From Ornithodoros turicata (Eukaryota; Arthropoda; Arachnida; Ixodida; Argasidae), in the NCBI RefSeq assembly GCF_037126465.1, contig NC_088202.1, forward strand, positions 81,076,160 through 81,140,159: DNA of 64,000 nt. Direction: 5' to 3'. How positions within the stretch are numbered: the first letter of the stretch is position 1; every line of letters begins with the position of its first letter. The notes under the pieces were generated by a model. That model was not told the origin of the DNA. It made no database searches and was given only the letters and a program-made list of their open reading frames with translations. The translations under genes were made by a program, and so were the position numbers. This document shows, one piece after another, positions 49,301 to 61,300 of this stretch.

Positions 49301-52300
49301 TGCCTGCCCAAGGGACGCTGACATCACGCGGCGCCTAAGGTTCCCAGATATGATGCGTACTGTGCGGCATTCTGGTGGTGCAATTCTCTGTGCAAAGATG
49401 GCATACCATGCGAAATTGTTTCATAGGAAAAAAAGAACAGCTGCTACAACAGGATCTCGATGATACGAATCTCACAGGGCATGAAAAAACAGTTCATATC
49501 ATCCGAGACTCGTTAGCAGTACCACATAGGTGCACGAAGCATGCATACGGACGGAAGCCCGTTCACTTTTATATGCTATCGCTTAAAATATATCCACGGT
49601 ATAGGCATAGCTTGTTGCTCATCCAAAAGACTTGGCAATTGACAGTACGCCACAATAGCTAGGCCCACTGCACTGCAAAATCGTATGACACAGACAAACG
49701 CATCCATCAAGTGAATAACAGATATAAAAGGCACGTTCTTGCGCAAGGCAAGCAATATACAAGAGTTCTCGCGACAGTCAAAAGAAAAATAAGAAGCACG
49801 AGTGCATCACTTGAACCGGGTTCATCGTCTCACTATAGCCCGCGCACGCGGGCTATAGTGAGACTCATTTAAATTTCTCATTTAAATCAGAACATCTGAA
49901 TACATGGAAGTATTTCCCACAGCGTTAGCAGCACGCATCTAAACCGTAATGCAACAAAAATTCGCCAAATAATTCCACTTTATTGCAGGAAAGAGCCCAG
50001 AATAATAGATACATGCATGTGTTTATAGAATATTGCACCTATGGCCTGAAAATGATGTGGCATAAGGCGCAGGTGACCAAACATTAAAAACATGGGAACA
50101 GCATACTAGCCATAAACCAACAGATTACAACACCTGCAATGTTTTAGAGAATTATGAGATGACATTTGTGCATCTTTACAACACTTCAACACAACAAAAT
50201 ATAAATTGTAGACTAGCTATATGAGCTAGTAATTCGATTAAATTGCGTTTATAATGGAAAAACATTTAATGAGCGTTATATCACAGGATGAGGCATCGAG
50301 GTACACAGAATATCAGACATATACAAAAAGAAATTCATAGCAGACAGGTCATAAACTAATTATATATATAGGGTGATTCCACGCCGGATCAGGCAGGGTG
50401 GTCCGGTCGACCTCTTCATTTTTTTTGTTTCAAACACATATTAAAAGCCTTGGCCCTAGGAGGCATATTGGCGCTGAAAGTTGTTGAAAATAATTGGTGG
50501 GTATTTCTAATGAATTATCATTCAGATGTCAGCTTCCTACGCAGCTTGACGCCACGCGTCTTCAAACTATTTGACATACTCAACTTATTACTTCTTCTTT
50601 TTTTTTTTTTCACGTATTGTCTGGGGTGGGTAGCATTGAATCCTAAGTTGTGAAGATCCTACGATTTGCCTTCAAGGAGATAAAAAATCGCAAATTGGCC
50701 TCATTTGTAAAATATGGTACGTTTTGGGGAACCTCACAACTCGTCCCCCACTTGTGATACCCGAAAGTAATCTACATCATTGTGTTCGTCTCGAAATGCC
50801 CTTTCTTCGCATAGCAAGTACGTCGTATTGTGAATTGGGGCAACGCCCCCAATAGGCTTTTTGTGACGGATATCTACCGAAAATGCGTAAATTAGACACC
50901 GCGCGTCCCATATATTCCTACTCGTAACATCGTTCATTTTGCTGACAAACGTTCATCGTGACTATTCTTAGTTGTCGTACCCCAGACTAAACGGCAATAG
51001 TTTAGGTGAGACATGAACGGTGAACGGTATAGTAGTAACTTAATTCGAAAAGGAAACATGTGTCTATGCCTAGCGGTCATGCCTAATATTTTACACAGTT
51101 TATTCTCAACGTATTCAATGTGAACGTAGCGTGTCTCTCGTGTTTGTCCTCGTTCCTGTTTTGGATGCATCGAAGGATCATGTATCAACCTGCCCATCTA
51201 GTAACGAACGTATTCAATGTGTTCATCCCATAGCAACTGTTCGTTAACGATGACACTGAAACATTTGATGCATTTTACAATATCAACAGGACTATTAAAA
51301 TATACTATCTCTTTATTTAGACTAACACTCCTGTTTTTGGTCGAAATATGATTGCTTCAGTTTTACTACTATTAATGCGTGAAGAGTTTAAATTGACCCA
51401 TTGTTCCAAGTTGTAAAGCATCTCGTTACCAGTAGTGGCTATTACATCAATATCAGAGCCACTGGAAAACACGCTTGCGTCGTCCGCATACGAAATAAAT
51501 TCACAATTGACATCCAAATTAATTGTCATTTAGATATGGGGTATAAGATCAGGGTATCTCAACTGGGAGGCGAGTTGTGAGCTTCCCAAAACGTACCATA
51601 TTTTACAAATCAGGCAAATTTGCGATTTTTTAACTCCTCAAAGGCAAACTTTAGGATCTTCACAACTTACGATGCAATGCTACCCACCCCAGACAATATG
51701 TAAAAAAAAAGTGCTAAATAGTTATGAAGATACGTGGCGTCAAACTGCGTAGGAAACGCAATGGTCGAAATGTCCACATCAGAATAATACTTCATTAAAA
51801 TAGAACCACCGATTATTTTCAGCTACTTTCAGCGCCAATATGCCTCCTAAGGACGAGGTTTTCATATATGTCACCGTATAATAAGTGAAGTATATAATTG
51901 AGTGTATTGCAGACGTTGCATTTATTGAGCAACGCATCATTACTCATGAAGCAGTCACAACTTACAAGCCACCTTTACAGGTGAGTTGTACTGGTTGTAC
52001 ATGCGTGAGGGAGTAGAGTCTTGTGTACTTCTTCCCAGAATGTGTCGCACAGTAGAAATTTTAGGAGCACCACCTAATGCAGCTGAGGGTGCATGCGTGG
52101 TATTATGCAGTCCAGCATGGCTACGAAGAGCGTGTCGTGTCCTGTTCCTTGGGATGCTGAACATAGAAGTTTATTGTCATGAGCGCAAAATAATGTGCTT
52201 GCTGATATTGTCAAATGGCTACGCATGTCCGTTCAACAGTAGATTCCAAATATATAATATTGCATTTCAATGAGAAAGCTAATCTTGAAAATGTGCTAGC

Positions 52301-55300
52301 GTCATAATACGTGATGCCGATAAGGTCTTCTTCGCCAGACCTGGGCCATCGCCAGAGACCTCCCACATCAAATGGTCACAGGCTCCCAAACATAGCATTC
52401 TGAAATCTTTCTCGTCCTTTAAGTAGCATTTAACTGAATTTTGTTAGACCCGTAAATCATTTTATCATGTCATTGATGTGATCTGTGGTATACTGTCAAA
52501 TTGGTGCACGTGTCTGTGCAGCAGTATATATCGCGGAACTGATACTGTTTCTAGTGTTTAAATGGGAAAGCTAATCTCGTAAATATGGTAACGCCGAAAT
52601 AAATCATGCCGACAAGGTGCTCTTTGCCAGACCTGAGTCCATCCCCGCAGAGGCCGCTTACATGGAACAGTCATAAACGTAACATGGACTTCAAAAACCA
52701 CTTACTATAACTGGAAACACTCTAGTCCTTTAAGATAACAGTTAACTGAGTAATGTTAGACGCGTAACTCATTTCAGCTGTCCAAGAAGTGGCGTTCCAT
52801 ACGTGTTTTGCAGCACCACCACAACCACCACCTGCACCACGTTATCGAAAATCGTGACTGTCAGAAAATCGATTTCCTTCATGTCAACACATCATGCTGC
52901 GGTATAATCAGCAATAATCATCCGAACTCCTATTACAAGAACGGACTGACGAATCGTTAACACAGATGCTTCAACGGGGAGAAACGCACATCCGAGAAAA
53001 ACAAGAAGAGTCTCACCTGGTGGACATTGGGCGTACGCATACGAATTTGTAGCGCGGAGAAAGCTTGGAGAATCACAAATGTTCAAGCAGCGTCGTCCGC
53101 GTGCCTTGCCCACATATCGTGCGACGTTATCTCGTTCGATGCCATCTCTTCGTGTGATAAGTTTGACACAAATGAAATATGAAATAAAAAAAACTACAGA
53201 CACCCAGCGCAAAATGTGACAACTTACATTTGCTAGACCGTGCATGATGTGAGACCGTGAGATGCCAGAAGCCAGAGTGACCGTTAACGAAGCGAAAGAA
53301 AAGACGCTTTGCACACGGAATCATGCACGTGTTCTCACAAGGCAGGGCCCGTATAACAATTGAAAAACAATAAGCGTCAGTATAGCCGTAAAGAGTTAAT
53401 ACTCCAACGCAGAGCCTCAGTTTATCCGTCAAGACGAAATCGTATGCGTCAAGATGTAAGAGTAAATCATGTCGTCCGTCCCATTTACGCATAAAATTCC
53501 GCCCTTTACGCTTACAGCGAGCTCGTTTCCGGGTACTAGGAATAAAACAGAGCTTGACGGATACGGCGTCAGCGATTTTGTCGAACTTTACGCTTAGTAA
53601 GGGTAAGATTGGATCCGTTTCGTTTCTGAGAGTGTAAGTGTGCGGTCCCCGGCTGATTCAGCATCGGTTATATGATCAGATTTCGTTCTTCAAATCAATG
53701 GAAGCAGTAGACCTACCAAATCTAGGCTGCACGGCAGAGTCAGACTTGGCTGTGAGGTTCAGCTACTATTCTCTCTTCTCTGCAAGGTGCATTAAGGTTC
53801 ACGGGCATGTTACCTCCTCACTGATAATTTCACTCACGCATTGTTAGAATAAACATGCTATCGTGTAGTACATCGACAACTGCACACGCTGCGTATATCA
53901 GAGTTACGATCCCGGGCACCCTCTGCGCTCTCTGCAGATGGACACGTCCTCCCTGTTAACTTTAACCATAACATAGTCGTTTTAAATGCGGTGGAACGTT
54001 GATTGCAACCCTAACTTCAGGCTAAGATTTCAACATTGGTTTCCAACCAGGACTACGAAGGCAATAATGCAATATGCGCAGGTCTACGTATTAGCCGAAG
54101 GAAGGGTTGTATATCAAGGCCCACCCCAGGACATCAAAGATGCCTTAGCAGCCCATGGCTTTATATGTCCTTCAGAGCTGCCCATCATCGAATACTGTAA
54201 GTTGCACAGTCGATACGGATATCTTTGCCTTGCCACTAATGTGTCTTCATAACGCGGGGAACATATAAATCGATAGAATCGATTAGAAAGGCACAGAGGT
54301 CCTCGAACTGGGGCACATGATGTGTCCCGAGGGGTTCCGCGGCATTCATGGCGCCCCGCTCAATGGCATCATCGGTAATCTCTTCGGTGTTGCCAACACG
54401 CCGTTCACAAAAAGAAAAAGAAAAGACCGTTGTGCGAGGCATGTCTTTATACGCGGGTTTTATCGTTTGTACTGAGAGTACACTATATATGAACTCATGC
54501 TTCATGATGAGAACTCTCAATTCATTTGGCATTGCAGGGCATTTCACTGTTCCTTTGTCGCGCTTTGATATCGCCCGTCTACAGTTGTCACTTCGTGCGT
54601 TTTTCGGCAAAGCTTTCCAGAAGCCTGATGCTTTTGCTTACAGGTTTCTTGAAGCTGATTCAAAATCATTCAAGCATAGAGAGACTGCGCAGGGAATTCA
54701 AAGCAGGCAGTCTGCTGTCTACTGCTAATACTGATGCCAAGATACTGATACTGTCTGTTTGCGCAGACGAACCGTTAAGGAAACTACAACTCCTCTGCAA
54801 CCAATTAGCGCACCGAAATTCTTCATCTAGTCTTCCTACGATGATTTGTCTATCATTACCTGTCAGTAATGATGCAAGGAAAAAGAACGCTCAACTTTAA
54901 AGCTGCCTGCTAGTTCGAAAACATGACGTACTTACGCAGATGGTTGTCACGTTAATTCAGGAAACATATTCTGAGAGAGTTATTGACGACACCTTGTTTA
55001 TTTCGACAGATTGTTCAATAGACATCCGAACTTGCATGATTCCCCTTGCTTTTCAACCTGAAAAGTGGAGTGTGTGGGTAGTGACAGGCAAGCGGGATGC
55101 TTATGCCGTGCTCTGAGTTAAGTAGTCTTGTATGATGTATCCTTGTGTTCCTGCGCAGTTGAAGTCGTTCACTACGCTGTTTCTCTACTCAGCTGACCCC
55201 TGTTTCGCTGCAAGATGTTACTTCCACCCATATATGCCTTTAACCTTTATTTCCCCGGTGAACCTGCCCTGTAACCTTCACTGGAACACGAGTGAAGAAG

Positions 55301-58300
55301 CCAAGAACCAAGAACCAGCCATGTTATTCATGTCAGGTTGTCTTTTTTTTATCAGTGCTCCAGGTGACTGCGAAGATGCACGGAGGTCTGCGGGCCCTTG
55401 CTGAAACAGAAACTGTTAAGGCTAAACAGTTTCTGGAAGCGCAAATGAATGCTGAGAATGACCCGGTGGTTGTGAAAGTTGAAAATAACTTCGATGACAA
55501 TGAAGGTGAATCACAGAAAGAAGGCCAACCTGCGGACAATGGGAAGAAAAAGAAGAAGAAGAAACGTCCTAGTGTTACCACCATTGGCGAGGCAAGTCTG
55601 TTTGCGATCCTATAGTGGCGCTAGATGAGACCTCGGTCAAAAGCATTTTCGGGTATACCTGTGGTTGTTTTTGGCTCTCTGTGGCTAAGTGCCGCTTTAC
55701 TCGCCGTATGCGAGATGCACTTTGCAATGATACTACTCTGTTGGCTTCAGGGAAGTTGTGTGCAGAAGACGCGGAGAATAGCATTCTAATAATAGCCTAC
55801 TAGTAGAAAAGAGGACACCATGATATAGGTAACGCAATAGGGATTTTCCTAGCACCGATATACACTGCCCGAAACGTTCTACAATATAATCTTTATACTG
55901 ACACATAGAGACTTTGTACGAATGTTCACAGCAGTATCCAGTGAATACAAATGTCGCACACGAAATTCCAACACCCCCTGAAACGAACACGGGGCATATT
56001 CCTTGAGCGATGTGTCAGGTCCGTTGAGTACACCGTGTATGTTTCCGGTATAGACACGGAGCATCAAGTACTCATGTGTTTTAGTGCATCGTGCACCAGA
56101 GCAGTCCCGATAGACTAGTTTGCGCCCGGGGCAGGGTATACGTGAAGCGTTCCCACCTCCACGCCCTCCCTCATTGCCGTCAGAAGCTCCGTAGACAAAG
56201 AAAAGGAAACGCTCATTTGCACTGCCGATATCGTAAATTCAAATTATCTTCATTCCCTCTTTATCCTGTCCGTCCAACCTGCCAGGGTGCATTGTTCAGC
56301 GCCTTCTCAGGCGAGGGCGCCCGGGGCGACTGCCCATCTCGCTCCCCCTCGGCCCATCGGAACGGCTCTGTCATACACTATCGCCATCGCGCACGTAAAA
56401 TATAGCGGTGGCGGTGGCTCTGCGCACGAGCAAAACATAAAGAGTACATCGCGTAGTGCGCAGAACCACCACGCCATCCATTTACGCACACAAGGGTGAC
56501 AGCTTACGATGTATAGAGAGTTTCAGCAGACCTTTGATGACGTGGCTTTGCGTCGAACCGTATCAACCGGAGCCAATCTGTGGAAAAGATTCTGAGTCAC
56601 ACACGACTGTGATTGGCTCCGGTAGGCAAGATAACCTTACCAACGGTGTGCTAAAACTGCATAGTGTCATTACACAAGGCCTCAAGCGTTAATACGAATG
56701 TAGGACCATTGCGTTGCTGAAGGTGAATCCGTCACATAGTCACGCGTGACACAGAAACGTGTTCATTCGTCACAAGCTATAACCTTCCTAATTTCCAATG
56801 AAGCACGCACTTTTCGGCTGGCACACTACGTAGCATTGCGTTGCATTGCGTGTCTTCATGTTGGCACACGATAACAGGGTTCGAAATGACACAACTTCGG
56901 GAATATATATTCGTAGTGTTCGTTCGCCCGCGGCTGCTCGTATTTATGTGTGCTGTGGACAGATGGCGGTAGATGTCTATCGGTCGCCCTCTGTCAGGAC
57001 ATCATAGCGCGGAAATATAAATACGTTCAGCATTTAAGTCGCACTTTGGGGTGCAACTTGCCGCCTTCCCGAGCAGGCAGACCGTTCATCTTTCTCTTTT
57101 GCGTCTCCGCAGCCGCCCCCTTTCCCAAGTCACACCTTGGAACGATTTGCGCCGATACTGTGTTTCGCGAACGAAAATGAAGACGTACAAGCTTGAAATA
57201 TAAGAACACGAAATGGTGTCCGAAGGTAAAGCTGACGGCTGCCGTCAAAAGTAATTATTAAATAACAAAGCACATTGTTGGTTCATCTAATTACACAATA
57301 TGATGTAGCCCTTATTGATTCGCATCAGTTAAGAGAAAGCAATACAAAGTTACGAAAATTTGGTTCGTGTTGCTCGTTCAGCGCAATGAGGACATAGCAG
57401 AAGACACACATGTTATTTTCCTTACTCTCTTATTCTACGCATTCTTAGGGATGGTACGATGAGGACTCACGCGACTACTTGGCCTTGCTGTTCAACAGAT
57501 TTATCTTCTTCTCCTTCAGGAGCTCTGTAAGTAATATTTGACACTTCATCCATTAAACTCATGTGATGTATGTACTCAGATCGATCTTACTGTCGCACAT
57601 ATGCAGGTCTACATGTCCTATCGGCAGTTCCTGAACATCAGCCTTATAGTACTATTTGCGAACATATTCAAGTCGGTTGGGTTTGATCACACGTACGTCA
57701 ACATGAACGTCAGCTTTCTGTGCCTGTACATTGCGTGTGTCTCGATGGCATCGCTCCTGAATGCTACCGTCAAAAGTAGGTATTCGCTGGGGAGGAGTAG
57801 CCCTTTGTTACGTCACTGGTTCACTGAGATTTCGTGGCAAGAGACACAGAATCTCATTGCATTTTCTTCAGTCTCTACTTTCTTTTCTACACATCAATCA
57901 ATCAATCAATCAATCAACTTTCTTTTGCTGCGTTTTCTCTGTACTACGGAATAATACAGTGGCAGCAATGGACACGTGGTTATACTCTTTGTACAATCAC
58001 GTATATAAAAGACATGTAGCCATATGCAGCTTTGCGCAATCTCTATTAATGCGCGGGAACAAACAACGAAAAAGTAATATTAATTCACGCCCCACGCGTT
58101 TGATTGACCTATTCATGCCAAATGATACCATCGACTGCTTTGTCTTACCGTGTTTGTAGCATTAGTGCTAGGGGGCGTGATATAACCACGTTTGCAGGAT
58201 GTCTACGGACACCCTGCCCTAACCATAAACATGAATGAGTTTTCTTTTCACTATCATGTTGCACCGTTAACGCTTCATGACGCGAGCCCGATGTAAATGA

Positions 58301-61300
58301 AGCCGTTGATAGTATTGTGCTGGTTGAACAGGCCTATCCAGTACGTGCTATTACATGTGTTGTATGTGTGTGTTTCGTTTGTTCTTAAGTCACTGCAGCG
58401 CAAAAAGAACAGTCTGAAATCAACTATAAGGAACATAAAAATTACATGTCACGTAAGAAGTCGTCTTCTATTCTCAAAATATCGCTACGGACTAAAAAAA
58501 ATTGTATTTGTATTGCTTCGTATTAAATTCGTATTCAAAGTCAACTTCACTCATGGACACAGCACGCAAAATATAAACGCCAGCAGTAAACATCACGCGA
58601 GTTTTCGGAAGGACCCGCAGAACTTCATAGTTTTGGATTCTACCAGGGCAAGTGACGTCATGGAGAGCCCTGGTCCCCCCCTCCCTGTCCCCCAATCTTT
58701 CCTGCTGTCCTCACTCAGTCTGTCCACCTCTGTACGCCGCTCATAGCCGCAGTTACTTCGCGGCGCTAACATGGAATAAAAAAGTTCTGGCGTCAGTAAC
58801 CTAGCAACACCGCGCGCGTTTTCTAGGCGCGATCTCCGTCCTACGTTGGAATACCTCCAGTACCTGTGGTGAGACTCAAAATCGGCCTTGCCGAAGCAGT
58901 GTTGTCAGATGTCACAGACTCACATAGAGAAGCGCTGTTTTAAGAGAATACAATTTGAAACACGTGGATTGCAGCGGCATAAATCCGGTAGGATTTTGAA
59001 GACACGAGAACCTGTCCATTGGCGCATTGGGAGAGTTACATTGTTGGCGGTGAATATCACGCTCGATTAATTCGTTAGGATTTCGAAGTCACGAAATTCA
59101 GTCCGTATGGGAACCTTAGTGCAGCAACAGAGTTTGTCTACCAACCTGGAAAACAGGGAATTGTCAGTGAATTTTGATGTGACTTGAAAAGTCAGGCGAT
59201 TGTCAGGGAATTTGGCCAAAAAGCAGCTGGAGACAGGGAAAATCGCAGAGAAGTGCCGTGATGATGCGCGGCGAATCGCGAGTGCCGAGGTTGAGCGGAG
59301 ATGCCGCAGCAACGTTACCGCGAGTAGCAGTTCCCCAATACGACAAGATCTGAGGCAGAAAAGTAGGGCAGCCTTACTAATGCTTAATAAATGATCTGTT
59401 TTATGAGGGATCTGTATCAAAATGTAGGAGCAGGCACCAAGTTCCCTTTTGTTTTTGTCAGGGAATTCGCTTGAAATAGTCAGTGAAAACCTGGAAAAGT
59501 CAGGGAATTCGAAGGCTGCAATTTGGTAGACAGCCTGAGTAAGGATATGAAGTAATTGGATGAAACTCATTGTAGGTGCTGACTATCACGCAGGATTAAT
59601 TCGTTAGCATTTTTAACGCACGAGATTGAGTTCGTAAGAAAACCTTAGTACAGCAAGCAGTCTAAGAAATTGGTGAATCACATTGTAGGTAGTGAATATC
59701 ACGCTCGATTAATTTGTTAGCATTTTGAAAACACGATATTCAGTCCGTAGGGTAACCGTAGTGCAGTAAGGGTATCAAGTAATTGGGTGATTCACATTGT
59801 AGGTGGTAAATATCACGCTCGATTAATTCGTTAGGGTTTTGAAGTAACGAGATTTGTTCATAGGGGCACCTTAGTGCAGTCATGAGGTGAACGAATTGGG
59901 TGAATCACAGTGTAAATAGTTAATATCACGCTCGGTTATCACGTGATAAGAAAATACTCAGTAATTACTCACTGACCAAAGTATTAATCGTACGAAAACA
60001 GTGACTGACGGTTTGATTAATAGATGCACAGGATGTGTCGCTGCCTGTGGGATGTGATGTGACGTCATAAGGGAGTTACAGGAAATCGTAAGCGTCCTCG
60101 GATTCGGACTCCGTGTCGCTGTCAGTTAATCAGATATCAGCAACGTGATGTCACCCACTCCAAATTAATCAGGCAATTGGGTTATGTTTTCGGAAACGTT
60201 ATCGTGAAACTTCTACGTTTTCCTAAAACTCTGTGTTGTTCAAACACTTGAGTGACGCTAATGTTTTACAATGACCTGATGATATTTACACGATATGTGT
60301 TTCATATTTCATTTTCATTGACATTAGCACCACGCTTAATCCGACACGTTGTGCGAGAGCAACGGTATGCCATGTACAGCAAGCGTGTCTATTTCTTGGC
60401 AAGGGTATGCTCCGAACTAACTTACGAGGTGAGTAGTTCCTACACGGCAGTATGATACGCATGGTGTGCTCTTTAGGCTCGGACAGAAAAGGGCGTACCT
60501 CGAAAATCGAATGAAACCCACATAAAAAGCGGGATAACGTGTTCTACGTTCCACATAAACATTGTACACGTCTTGCGTGTCACTGGCACACTCGCACTTC
60601 ATTAATCGGATTACCGTCACTTGCGCACACATCATAATAAAACCCTCGTCTACGTCGTGATCCCGTACGATTACGTTCCGAGTCTCCAATTTCTAAAAGA
60701 AAATATATTCGTTTCCTAATGACCCTCGACTGACTCAAAATTCATTTCTGCATCCCATTCTATTTACCCGTAGGCGGCGGCGTATATGCTTTTTTTTCCT
60801 TCCCCCTCTTTTTTTTTTCTTTCTGTTGTGCGGTGCACAGTTGTAAATACCTATCTCTATATACTCACGTGCTCAGTCGCTGAATTATTCAGTGATACGG
60901 GGATTTATTTGTGTCACATATAGCGTAGTATATTTGTGAAGCTCTGGCGATCGATGCCGTATTATGAGAACAGCGTGGGTGGATGGAAATAATTTAACTA
61001 GGCTTTCACGCTCCTAGTCGGATTTTCCCATCCACGCGCGCTGTTGACCCATATAGGCCATTTTCCCCATAAGTCCCATCATCCCTAAACCTTTGAGTAC
61101 AATGCAATGAGAATGATGGTTCTGTATAGCGAACATGTGAATAGTGAATAGCGAACTTGCGAGTAGACCACCTGAGACGTAGTATTTGTGGGTGGGGTTT
61201 GGTGTGGCGTGCGAATATATGTGGAGTAGCAGAACAAGTCGGGAGACGCGTTCAATCTCCCTTCGTTTTTTTTTTCCATTAGAAACAAACAAACAGACGG

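Noticed and set aside
53127..53492. Minus-strand frame of 121 codons before exon 11
   Set aside because: No recognisable motif, no partner exons; judged random.
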